The translations under genes were made by a program, and so were the position numbers. This document shows, in pieces, positions 25,655-36,558 of a stretch of 64,000 bases of DNA. Source of the DNA: Diphasiastrum complanatum (lineage: Eukaryota > Streptophyta > Lycopodiopsida > Lycopodiales > Lycopodiaceae). The notes beneath the pieces are model-generated. The model was not told the origin of the DNA, ran no database searches, and saw only the letters and a program-made list of their open reading frames with translations. The DNA lies in contig CM055094.1 in the NCBI GenBank assembly GCA_029204225.1, forward strand, positions 18,105,993 through 18,169,992, given 5' to 3'. Positions within the stretch are counted from its first letter, which is position 1; every line of letters begins with the position of its first letter.

Positions 25655-25895
25655 TGTTGTATCGTCGATGTAGCATAGAGGTTCATCACTGGGAGCGGCA
25701 ACCTCGCCTTCACCTGCATAGCAAGAAGAGAGAGGGAGTAAAATTCCAAATAGTGAGAGGTTTTGGAGGCCCGAGCACCTTCCCCAAACTATTCGGTCAT
25801 TAGTTAGAGAGAGGAGACAAGAGAGAGAGGGAATGCCTAGGTTGAGAAAGGCCTTGGGGGCTCAAGCGCCTACCCAAAGCTATTCTATTCCAATG

Positions 25896-25986
<91 letters not shown>

Positions 25987-26406
25987 AACAATAATTAAGA
26001 AGTGTAACAATGAAGTTTATCATTGATTTCTAACATTCATTGGGGCAAGGATTCTAATCCAAGCCTTTAAAATAAACACAACTTAAATCTAATGGAACTA
26101 AGAAAGCACAAGGGCACTCACATGATTCATGTGAGTTCTAAGTTGGGCCCTTTTAGCTTTTTTATTTGCAACTTGACTTAGGGCCTCTAATGTTATTTTA
26201 GAGTTTTAAGCCCCTAGTCTTTTATTCCTAAGAATTACAACTTGCTACTTGTGCTCATTGGGTTGGGCTTATACGCGTAGGATGCCAGTGCCCCCGCACT
26301 TATTACTCTATTTACAATGTCATGTGGCAGGGCCCACTAGGTAAGGCCTGGCCAACAATACTTTAAGTGTGGGACCCACTTGTTTATTGTGCAGGAAATA
26401 CCCACA
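25655..26406 (-). mobile_element. duplicate copy of the gag-only element's 3' LTR (with (GA)n)
   Basis: It matches 27572-28200 but keeps an 87-base (GA)n tract at 25898-25984. Read leftward it begins TGTGGGTATTTCC and ends ACAACA, so it has TG…CA ends. The sequence to its right (26407-26736) duplicates the end of the internal region. Confidence 0.8.
25898..25984. repeat. (GA)n microsatellite inside an LTR
   Basis: About 87 bases of GA dinucleotide. It is absent at the matching place of the duplicate LTR (near 27807). Confidence 0.97.
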
Positions 26407-27571
26407 ATAGGGTCCATGGCCCAAAGTAGTGCCGGTCCCTCGGCACTAGGCTGCAAATGTTGTGAAAGGGCGCTGTTTTCGGTTCTTTTATTGTTGGGAC
26501 CTGGATGCTTCAAGAAAAGCATGGGTATAATTCGCTTACGTAAAACCTGAGGCTTTATTGGTTGCTGATCAACAAGAACCTGGACTTGCCAGAATTTCAA
26601 TAATACCCATAAGGGTCTAGTGGCCATACCGGAGAACCTTGTTCATCAACAATTGGGTGGTCGAGGCATTCCATCAGAGTATCCCAAGATAAAAACTTAC
26701 TGAGATTGCTCCTCATAGAATGGCACAACTAGTCCCAATGGCTGTGACAACCAAGAGAAATTCTAACATGTAAAAGAATTAAGTTCTTTTTACCGATTTT
26801 GAAATAGATATTGGATATCTAGGACAGTATGGTACTCAATTTTGTTGAGATCCATGTTCCTTTTGGGTTAGTGAATACACTTGATGTAATTCATCTGTAT
26901 TTGAACGGTTTTTTTTTTTCATCTATGCAGGGGTAAAAATCTGGAGTGGTATTCTTTGGGTAACAGTTAAGGAGCATGAGGGATTTCAATGGTTAGATGT
27001 ATCTCCAAGAATTGCTTGTGATTTCGATTCTATAATTGGATATAGGATAACCAGATAGTCTTTCTGAATTTTTGGGCAAAACCGATCTGGATGCTGAGGA
27101 TTCTTGGAGGAAAAGCTGCTGGTATGGGACATCAGTGATTCCAAAGAAGATTTCTTGGATGAGAATGGTATCTCATTATTTACAAAATCTAGAGGCCCTG
27201 AAATCTATTTCTCTATCATGTTAGACCTCTACTTTTTAGGAATTTCTTAAATACGAGACAATTGGATTGAGATTCATATGATTCCTTCCAATGTAGAACT
27301 TGGTTCTAAAGGACTGAAAAGTTATATGAAATTATAATTCCATATATGATTTGTGAATATGGCTTAGAATCTATTGATGTTTTCAATTGATTCAGTGGAG
27401 TTTAGACTTCCTAGACCCAAATGTTAATCTCTATTTGGTAGTTGATTATTGAGATGTAATATTTCTATCACTCGGGATTGAGATATTCTATGATTTTGAG
27501 AAACAAGTCCAGTGTGTAATGGTATTGGATACTAATAACTTTTTTCAAATCTTTGATATCTTATACGTTGT

Positions 27572-28200
27572 TGTTGTATCGTCGATGTAGCATAGAGGTT
27601 CATCACTGGGAGCGGCAACCTCGCCTTCACCTGCATAGCAAGAAGAGAGAGGGAGTAAAATTCCAAATAGTGAGAGGTTTTGGAGGCCCGAGCACCTTCC
27701 CCAAACTATTCGGTCATTAGTTAGAGAGAGGAGACAAGAGAGAGAGGGAATGTTTAGGTTGAGAAAGGCCTTGGGGGCTCAAGCGCCTACCCAAAGCTAT
27801 TCTATTAACAATGAAGTTTATCATTGATTTCTAACATTCATTGGGGCAAGGATTCTAATCCAAGCCTTTAAAATAAACACAACTTAAATCTAATGGAACT
27901 AAGAAAGCACAAGGGCACTCATTTGTGAGTTCTAAGTTGGGCCCTTTTAGCTTTTTTATTTGCAACTTGACTTAGGGCCTCTAATGTTATTTTAGAGTTT
28001 TAAGCCCCTAGTCTTTTATTCCTAAGAATTACAACTTGCTACTTGTGCTCATTGGGTTGGGCTTATACGCGTAGGATGCCAGTGCCCCCGCACTTATTAC
28101 TCTATTTACAATGTCCTGTGGCAGGGCCCACTAGGTAAGGCCTGGCCAACAATACTTTAAGTGTGGGACCCACTTGTTTATTGTGCAGGAAATACCCACA
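27572..28200 (-). mobile_element. 3' LTR of the gag-only element
   Basis: TGTGGGTATTTCC…ACAACA when read on the minus strand. It is about 629 bases, short because the (GA)n part is deleted relative to the copies at 25655-26406 and 32152-33038. Confidence 0.75.
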
Positions 28201-28490
28201 ATAGGGTCCATGGCCCAAAGTAGTGTCGGTCCCTCGGCACTAGGCTGCAAATGTTGTGAAAGGGCGCTGTTTTCGGTTCTTTTATTGTTGGGACCTGGAT
28301 GCTTCAAGAAAAGCATGGGTATAATTCGCTTACGTAAAACCTGAGGCTTTATTGGTTGCTGATCAACAAGAACCTGGACTTGCCAGAATTTCAATAATAC
28401 CCATAAGGGTCTAGTGGCCATACCGGAGAACCTTGTTCATCAACAATTGGGTGGTCGAGGCATTCCATCAGAGTATCCCAAGATAAAAAC

Positions 28491-30330
28491 TTACTGAGAT
28501 TGCTCCTCATAGAATGGCACAACTAGTCCCAATGTCCTAGAGTCTCTCAATTCGTAATGTGGATATGACGTGCTTGTTTGACTACTTTGTCTGTCAAGGT
28601 ACTCGTGGTATGCCTGAACCTGAATACTCTCCTCTGCAGTCAATCTTACAAATTGAGGACAAGGTGTTGTCATTGTACGCATTGGTGCTTGTTGGACTGG
28701 AGGCTTAATTGGGCTTGGATTCCCTGGATTTGGCCTTTGAAGAATGGTTATTCTTGGGTTTGGCATTGGTTTGGGCTCCTACATTGTGGAACAAAGAGAC
28801 TTTGGTTGAATCTTGCTCGTTGAGGGACAGTCATTAACCTTAGTCTTCCCTTGGTCATTGCACTTCCCCGTTGAAGGCTGTGTGATTGCACTTTCTTTTG
28901 GATCTTGTGCTGAATTGCCTTCGCATCGCTCCGTTGACGCTAGTTCCCTTTGTAATTCATCACTAAGAATTTTTTGTATTGATTGCACCAAGAGGCTTGG
29001 TAAAATCCGCTGGACTTCATCGGCTGCCAATTTTTTGACTTCTTCAATTACCATTGGCGTGATGGATTCTACCATCTCTATATTTTGTGCTGGTTGTACT
29101 TGTTTGTCCAAGGGTATCTTTGCGTACTTTGGAACTTTTGCTAGATTGTCTTCTTCCTCACTCGTTTCATAACCCAGTGGCACTAAGATTTTTATTTTGT
29201 AGTACGTTCGAGTTGGAAGGGTTAGCCCAGGTGCATGTCGGTCTACACAGGCCAAATGCCTCCTGGATATTTGTGAATTTCTCATCAGGCAATCTCGGCA
29301 TGGATGATTAACTTGGCATTGTGAACACGAGGGATAAAATGTTGACGGATCTCCTCGCTGTGGAGATTCAGCATGACAGTGTTTTCCTCCGCATCCATAG
29401 CACCTAACTGAGTGCAGTATGCTATCGCCTCTAAGTTGATAGGCATACATCAATAACATCCCCTTAGAATCTTCCACAAAATAGACTGGTAGGCTGTTAT
29501 GATCCTCCATTGAGTTCGGTGACATGTAAGAGGATATAATTAAAACTTCTCCCTTGCCACTAGTTGTTGAAGAGACTCATGATTTAGATGGATCAACCTT
29601 ACATCCATTTCTATGGTGAGCTCATTGTTGGCTTGATTCTGCTTCTAACCGTCGAACCACTGGATCTTGCTACCGACGAACTTGTTGCTCTGCATTCTGT
29701 CCTTTTAACAAGCACGGATTCTTGATTGGACACCTGGTACTTGGAGATCTCCAAAGCAGAAGGTACATTCGTCCTTTTCAAGAAAATTGACTATGCGAGC
29801 ATAAGCTTGAGGACGGCCTGAACTTGAAGTGCAATGTTCTTGGTCTTCTGCTACACTTGATCTTCTTGACTTTGCTGCACTTAGTTGTCTTGTACATGGT
29901 CCCCTTCTTGCTGGACCATCACTCGTTGTTGACCTTTATTCCTCTGATTCCCCATCTGATGATTCATCAAAGCGATAGGAAAAATCCCTCATTCCTTGTG
30001 AGATTTCCATCATGTCAACATCCTTACAGAGTTGTACAGGTGACACATAGGATGCTAATTCTGCCATACCATATCTGATCATTTTGGGCAGTCCAACATA
30101 GTATTTTGCCATGACAATCAGTTCAGGAATCGGTGGATTACAATCCTTCAGTAATTGGATTATCTGGTAGGTGTAGTCTCGGATTGTTTCATCAAGGAAC
30201 TTTTTTAGTTTAGATAATCTTGCATTGGTGGTCTCCGTAGCTCAGCACTAGAATGTTGCAAGGTAGCCGGTTGGTGAATTGCTTCAAGGTTCGCTCAATG
30301 ACGCTGGTGTTCCAACTTTTTTTTTTTTTT
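28491..30330 (-). pseudogene. gag of the gag-only LTR element
   Basis: The capsid-like part lies at about 29960-30240 (KKFLDETIRDYTYQIIQLL and VSPVQLCKDVDMM). It is followed by a CTFC-containing stretch near 29740, then the long open frame 29525-28779. That frame begins MSPNSMEDHN and has a Cys/His-rich cluster (CYGCGGKHC, CSQCQVNHPCRDC) and a helical VIEEVKKLAADEVQRILPSL segment. A last piece, 28766-28491, is Pro-rich. Capsid and Cys-rich parts are in different frames with stops between, so this copy is inactive. No protease motif follows; the reading goes directly to the 3' LTR. Confidence 0.6.
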
Positions 30331-32133
30331 GAGATAGAGAAGAAGAAGAAGGAAAAGAAGAGAAAAGAATCAATAAATGTTAGCATCTGTGCTAACACAG
30401 AGAAAAATAAAAAAAGAGAAATAAATCTCCGTGGCATGTGTTTTGTAAGTCCGCGTATGAGTGTCTGTTAATAAACTTCCGCCATGGCATGTGTTTTGTA
30501 AGCTTATGAGTAGAAGCTTAACTAATAATAAAATAACTTAAACTTAGATTTAGAACTTAGACTTAGGAAACTTTAGATTAAAAATATTTTGTCTTGAGTT
30601 TTCCTAAGTTAAGAAGTTTTGAAGTTCTAAATCCTCAGTTAGAAGTTCTAGAAAGGCTAGAAATAGATTAGTCCCGTGGATAAATATGGAAGACCCTCCT
30701 TGCCATAAAAGGAGAGGCATTTGCCTTGTAAATAACACTTTTGAGATTATGCTAAGTTGTTATCTCTCTTGAGATTATCTTGCTATTTCACTTGTCTTCC
30801 CATTGGTGCATAGCTTGAGGGAAGGTGCTCAGGCCTCCTCTTGCCTCCTTTCATTGGTTCTTTTATTGTGGCATAATTAAAACAATTCATGCTTAGTTTA
30901 GCCGCAATCTATCTTTTCAATCCCTTTGGGTGTTGATTTAGGATTTAGCTTAATCAATCACCTTGCTAGTTGGGTAAGCCTTAGTAAGGTTTTTGTTTTT
31001 GTCCTCTTAGTTAGTTTCATTTATATTTCAAGCACTAGTTGAGTAAGCCTTAGTGCTTCTGTCATTGTTTTCTATTTCTGCATTTTCGTTTGAAGTGGTA
31101 GAAACTTAGAAAGTGGACGATCCTCTCTATACTACACCACTTTTTGAGTAGATGTAGCCAACATATACAAACCATATTTACTTCCAACAGTAAACGGTGG
31201 ATTAGTATGGATGAGAATAGAGACAGAAATGGATTTATCTAATAGAGATGGAGATAGAAAATGGAATAGAGATGGGACAAAAGAGTGATGGATGGTTGGT
31301 AACTGATATGGAGATCACTCACCAAAGAGACTTGTGCTAATTTTTTTTTTTTTTATGATTTTTTTTACAGTTTTATTTTTTTTATGGTTTTATTATTATT
31401 ATTATTATTTTTACAGTTTTTATTTTTTTCTTTTACAGTTTTTTTTTTACGATAATTTTTTTAAGGGAATAGAACCGTCGTAGTCGTGAGAGGAGGCTAT
31501 CTGAAAGATAGAGTTTAGGTTCTTTTCCAAGTTTTTTTTAAAAAGTTTTTAAAGATTTTTTTTTTTTTGGCTATATGAAAAAATGGCTAGGGACTAACTC
31601 TCGCAGAGAATTCTGTATCCTTGTCTTAGTGAGACTAAGATGGAACTTTAGAAGGCTCTACGAAGGTTAGTTTGGACAGTTCTGAAAGTTATGGCCTCTA
31701 ATCTGTTTTCCCGCCTAATTTTCTCGCTCAAAACAGATTTTTCGTGTTTTTTGAATTTTTATAGATTTACAAGCAAAAAATCATGGAAAAAAAAATGCAC
31801 AACTAACCCCTCAACCACACTAAACTACCCTAAAAAAATTCGATGTTTGGTGAAAATTGGTGAAAAAGAGGAAGAGAGGAAGAGAGAGAGCAAGAAAAAG
31901 AGAATGGGAAAAAGTGTTATGTGGCGAGATGAGAGTTCATTCAAAAAACTAACACTTCAGTACATTCAAAACAAAAAAACATGAAAATTGACAAATCTAA
32001 TACTAAACCACCCTAATAGATACCCACAAAATCCGAGTTTTAGGTGAAAAAAGACTGGTGAGGAAGAAGAAAAGAGAAAGAGAGAAGAAGAGAGTGCAAG
32101 AAAAGCTATGCGACGAGGCGAGTGTGTGGTGCT
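30331..32133. other. leader region of the gag-only element, low-complexity
   Basis: No coding domain. GGCATGTGTTTTGTAAG occurs twice (near 30432 and 30486). T-rich runs lie at 31340-31570 with an (ATT)n piece near 31390. A/G-rich purine tracts occur at 31860-31910 and 32045-32105. Other unrelated insertions cannot be excluded. Confidence 0.45.
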
Positions 32134-32150
32134 CCCCGGCAACGACGCCA
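32134..32150 (-). other. primer-binding site of the gag-only element
   Basis: On the minus strand TGGCGTCGTTGCCGGGG starts one base after the LTR end ACAACA. The motif matches the primer-site region of many plant Ty3/Gypsy elements with one change. Confidence 0.72.
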
Positions 32151-32223
32151 CTGTTGTGTCGTCGATGTAGTATAGAGGTTCATCACTGTGAGCGGCAACC
32201 TCACCTTCACCTACGTAGCAAGA

Positions 32224-32231
<8 letters not shown>

Positions 32232-32301
<70 letters not shown>
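32232..32301. repeat. (AG)n microsatellite in LTR
   Basis: About 70 bases of AG dinucleotide. Confidence 0.97.
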
Positions 32302-32302
<1 letters not shown>

Positions 32303-32457
32303 AAAGTTCCAAGTAGCGAGAGGTTTGGGAGGCCCGAGCACCTTCTCCAAACTATTCGGTCGCTACTTAGAGAGAGGAGAGAAGAGAGAAAGAGAATGCC
32401 TAGGTTGAGAAAGGCCTTTGGGGCTCGAGCGCCTACCGAAAGCTATTCTATCCCAAT

Positions 32458-32573
<116 letters not shown>

Positions 32574-33038
32574 ATTAAAATGAGAATGGAAGATGATACA
32601 ATACAAAGGAAATGGCTCCATCTTATAAATTTTAGAGATGAACCTTCTCCACTCTCATTGGCCACTTTATTGGGGCAAGGATTCTAATCCAAACCTTTAA
32701 AATAAACACAACTTAAATCTAATGGAACTAAGAAAGCACAAGGGCACTCACATGATTTATGTGAGTTCTAAGTTGGGCCCCTTTAGCTTTTTTTATTTGC
32801 AACTTGACTTAGGGCCTCTAATGTCATTTTAAAGTTTTAAGTCCCTAGTCTCTTATTCCTAGGAATTACAACTTGCTACTTGTGCTCATTGGGTTGGGCT
32901 TATACATGCAGGATGCCAATGCCCTCGCACTTATTACTCTACTTACAATGTACTGTGGCGGGGCCCACTAGGTAAGACATGGCCAACAATATTTTAAGTG
33001 GTGGGACCCACTTGTTTATTGTGCAGGAAATACCCACA

Positions 33039-33353
33039 ATAGTCTTCTCCTAAGAAATTTTTAATTGAAATTATAGGATTTCTTTTAAAAGGGGGAGAAG
33101 AAAAGATAGGAATAAGACTTTCTATGAATCGGCCAGTTGCATAGATTTTTGAAAAGAAATCCAGTATGTGTGAAAAGGTAGAACTATCCAGTTAAAATAG
33201 AGAAACTCTCTAAGTGATTATTTTGAATAATCTGGAACTAGAGGAGTTTTGGGGATGTTGAGCCGTAAGATATTCATGACTATGAAAAATAGTGGTAAAG
33301 ATTAAATTAAGGTTCACTGATTGTTGACAAGTACCATTTTCTTATGGATTGGA
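33039..33353. other. unassigned spacer
   Basis: Between the gag-only element's 5' LTR and the end of a Gypsy RNase H. No gene or repeat recognised. Confidence 0.4.
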
Positions 33354-35640
33354 TCAGAGGAATAAAGCTTTAATCTTAACCTTATGTCCAAAGATGTATG
33401 TATAAGTCGACCTAACCGCATAAATCATAGCCAGTGCCTCCCACTCTGTGGTTGAATAGTGCATCTTTGAATCACTGAGTTGTCGGCTGACAAATCGGAT
33501 TGGAAAATTCTTTTTGCATTCTCTTGGCTGGGTTAAGACAACTCCAATCGCACACTGTGATGCATTAGTATGCACATGAAATTCTATCATCCAATTGGGC
33601 GGTCGTAATATTGGCGCTGAGACCAATGCATCCTTAAATTTCTGGAAAGCCTGTAGGGCTTCCTCTGTCCAATGTGGTTTCATAGTGAGCTTGCAGATTG
33701 GTCTTGCTAACTCCGCAAAATCTAGAATGAAGATCCGATAGTAATTAGCGTGACCCATAAAGACATAGACCCTCGCGAATTGTCCCTGGTGGTGGTAGAT
33801 CGACAATGACACTTATCTCTGATAGATCTTTGGCAATTCCGTGTCTTAATACTATGTGGCCCAAGATCAGACCATGTGTCACCCAAAATTGACACTTCTC
33901 TGGATTCAAGGAGATCTAATATTCATGGCATTGCTTCAACACTTTCTCCAAGTTGGATAGGTGTTCTGAGTTCGGCCCATGCATGCATAGATCATCCAAT
34001 TTTTTTTCCAGAAAGTTCTTCGGGTGTTCTTTGAATGTCGTTTGCCTGACTCGTTGAAAGGTACTTGGGACATTGCAAAGTCCAAATGGCATCACCTTGT
34101 AGGCATAGGTTCCCCATTCAGTGGCAAACATTGTCTTGTGCTGATCATCTGGGGCTATTTTGACTTGATTGTAGCCGTTGAAGCCGTCCAGAAAACTGTA
34201 GACTTTTGCTCTTGCTACTCGATCCAAGACACTTTTTGTGAAAGGTAGGAAAAAATGATCTTTTTTGGGTAACCGCATTTAATGTTTCTAGATTTACATA
34301 GATCCACATCTTATTGTTCTTCTTGGGTACTATGACTATAGGAGATACCCATTCTATGTGCTCGATTCCATAAATCAAATCGGTGTCGAGTAGCTTCTGC
34401 AACTCCAGTTTGATCAACTCTTTGTAGTTAGGATTGCAGCGGTAATAACGGCTCACCTTGGGGACTGCTCCATCCACCAAGGGTATGGCATGTTGGTGGC
34501 CATATAGCTTTCAAATCCTTGTATGTCTATGTGAAGCAATCCTTGTATTCCACCAACAAATTACATAGCCGTGTGAACTGAGTGCGGGTTATTTTCTCTC
34601 CCACGTAAACAGTCTTTTCTTCTTCACCTAGCTCAGCTAAGTTCATAGGTTGTATCCGTGCAGGTCCTTCAAAGACTTGTTTAGCCAGTTTCTGACTTTG
34701 ATTAACAGGTGCCTTGGGTGGTTCTACTTGGAAAAATTTAGCTATTTGCGCTTTCTGTGGTGGTTGAGCTGGTATTTTTCTCATTCCATTTTGATCAAGA
34801 TCCATGTGTTGCAAGACTCGTTCGTTTGTCAGCTCAACTTCTTCGTCATATGAAAAGGATGCTGCCAGGGCACTAAATCATCTTCTACTTGCTCTGGTAT
34901 CGGCTCTGTTGCTAGCCATGCCACATTGATCATGTTTACCCCGTAAGTTATTGGCATGTCCAGGGTGTAACCTTTTGGTGATGAGGTGATGGGTTCTGGA
35001 TCTGAATTTGGTTGACATCATGCATGCCCAACCATACAATCAACTGTCGCTAATGCGTCGTCCATCGCACAATATCTGTTTGCGAATCATAATGACTTCC
35101 CCTGGCTTGCCTTGGATGATCAATAAGGTGATCGGTGGTGGACAATCCGTCATCAGCCTTGGGTGTAGTCGGTTTCATCGCCCATGTGGTAATCCACCTT
35201 TACAGCCTGCTCTCTATTTTCAAAGGTGAGTTTTTCGGTCCCCCAGTTGTGAACCACTTGCGCGACTCTCAACCAAGGTCTTCCAAGTAAAACGCAAAAG
35301 GAGACTATGAAATTTCCATCACCATAAAGGTGATCACAAACCGCACCCCCACTATCTTTATTGGAGTGTCTTTGACTTTACCTTTTGGTTTCACACAAAA
35401 CCGATCTGCTAACTTGATAGCAAATCTCACTGGCTTCAATCCTTGCAGACCCCATTTCTGGTAAAAAGTAGTGGATATCAAATTGATGTCTGATCCTCCA
35501 TCTACTACCGCAGCTTTGTCCTTGTATCTTTTGTGCTTAATCGGCAGAGTAATATTGTGTTGCTCACTCTCCCACACTGTCCCAATATGGAGGACGTTGC
35601 TGGTTCTTTCGTAGCCCACACAATACAAGGGCTCTTGTGT
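33354..35640 (-). pseudogene. Ty3/Gypsy pol fragment: protease, reverse transcriptase, RNase H
   Basis: Read leftward: protease 35628-35305 with VVDGGSDINLIS (DGG where DSG or DTG is usual); a spacer with GPARIQPMNLAELGEEEK (34690-34620); reverse transcriptase 34480-33916 (WVSPIVIVPKKNNKM, YSFLDGFNGYNQVKI, VMPFGLCNVPSTFQR); and RNase H 33812-33354 (FHVHTNASQCAIGVVL, STTEWEALAMIYAV). The catalytic box expected as [YF]xDD reads KKLDDL, frames are broken, and the sequence stops before integrase. Same family as 41816-44990. Confidence 0.88.
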
Positions 35641-36045
35641 GGCTGGTCCTAGTTATGATTTGATCCATTTCGCTAGGATGCTCTTTGCTTGAGGTGCAAT
35701 CTATAGGAGCTCCTTGAGGGATAAGTCCGTATGGCTATCTAGTAAACTTGTGAGTAATCTTGTTTGTGGAACCTCAGGCTCTCCCATTTGGAAGGGTGGT
35801 TCATGATGGTGCAGATAATCATTTTGGTCTGTTCGCAATGGTGAGCCTGTTGGTGGTGCTGGTGCTTCATTCATGAGAGGTTCTGCTGGTGCGTCCCTTG
35901 ATTGTGTAGCTTCCTCTGCTCTTCGTGGACACTACAATTGGTTCTATTCTAGTGTGTTGGAAGAAGATGCTAAGTTCCTTGTAAGGCCTTCAGCTTTTGA
36001 TCAAACTGGCATGTTAGTTTTTCCATCTGCTATTCATGTAATTTT
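35641..36045. other. degraded gag-protease linker, then unassigned
   Basis: Up to about 35860 the sequence keeps weak similarity to the region upstream of protease in the element at 44300-44640 (for example GATGGTGCAGATAATCATTTTGG). After that nothing is recognised until the inverted repeats. Confidence 0.4.
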
Positions 36046-36358
36046 GTCATTTGTTCCATTAGCAGATCTATTGAGATAGATGACTCCTATCCCACGACCC
36101 ATAATCCAACCCCTTCGGTAGCATCAACTTCGAATGCTTCAAGCATCTCAATAGATCTGCTAATGGAACAAATGACTTATTGCAACGTGGCGTACTGCTC
36201 TCGATCATGTGGTTCCTTGCGAGATTGCCACGAAGTATCAGAAGAGAGCTCAAACGACATCGCATCTTCCATAACTTATTGCAATGTGGCGTACTGCTCC
36301 CGTCGTTTGAGCTCTCTTCTGATACTTCGTGGCAATCTCACAAGGAACCACATGATCG
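36046..36358. repeat. two consecutive inverted repeats interlocked with a direct repeat
   Basis: Inverted repeat 1: 36046-36076 and 36146-36176, 31 bases, perfect, 69-base loop. Inverted repeat 2: 36202-36258 and 36302-36358, 57 bases with one mismatch, 43-base loop. A 26-base direct repeat (36175-36200 and 36274-36299, one mismatch) lies just after arm 2 of the first and inside the loop of the second. Single-stranded DNA or RNA here could form two adjacent hairpins. No transposase or terminal duplication was seen. Confidence 0.9.
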
Positions 36359-36558
36359 GGAGTCAATGTTGTAATTAGAGCTAACTCTTATATAATGGAT
36401 TTCATGATTGAACTCTTGCATCAATTTAGCCCATTATGATTTCCTACCCCAAAGATCATGTTGATTGTGATCCGTATACACTATAAACTCACGACCGTGC
36501 ACTCTCCAGGTCTTAAGTGCATGTATAACTAATTGCAAATAATTCTTTTTCTTGTGTA

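Larger units (their letters stand above)
24819..28534 (+). repeat. tandem direct duplication of a 1.9-kb block
   Basis: Copy 1 is 24819-26736 and copy 2 is 26737-28530. Left border, junction and right border all carry AATG (24819-24822, 26737-26740, 28531-28534). The copies are nearly identical by eye. Differences include a T-run length, a few substitutions, an ACATGATTC-type indel, and loss of about 120 bases containing the (GA)n tract from copy 2. Each copy holds flanking DNA, a complete LTR of the gag-only element and the end of its internal region. Confidence 0.93.

Noticed and set aside
26337..28421. Two identical 96-codon frames (26337-26627 and 28131-28421) as a conserved gene
   Set aside because: They are the same sequence in the tandem duplication, covering the end of the element's internal region and the LTR start; identity reflects recent copying, not selection.
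36046..36358. The inverted repeats as a CRISPR-like or bacterial terminator structure
   Set aside because: The context is plant nuclear DNA, and there is no regularly spaced direct-repeat array, no U-tract and no adjacent gene end.
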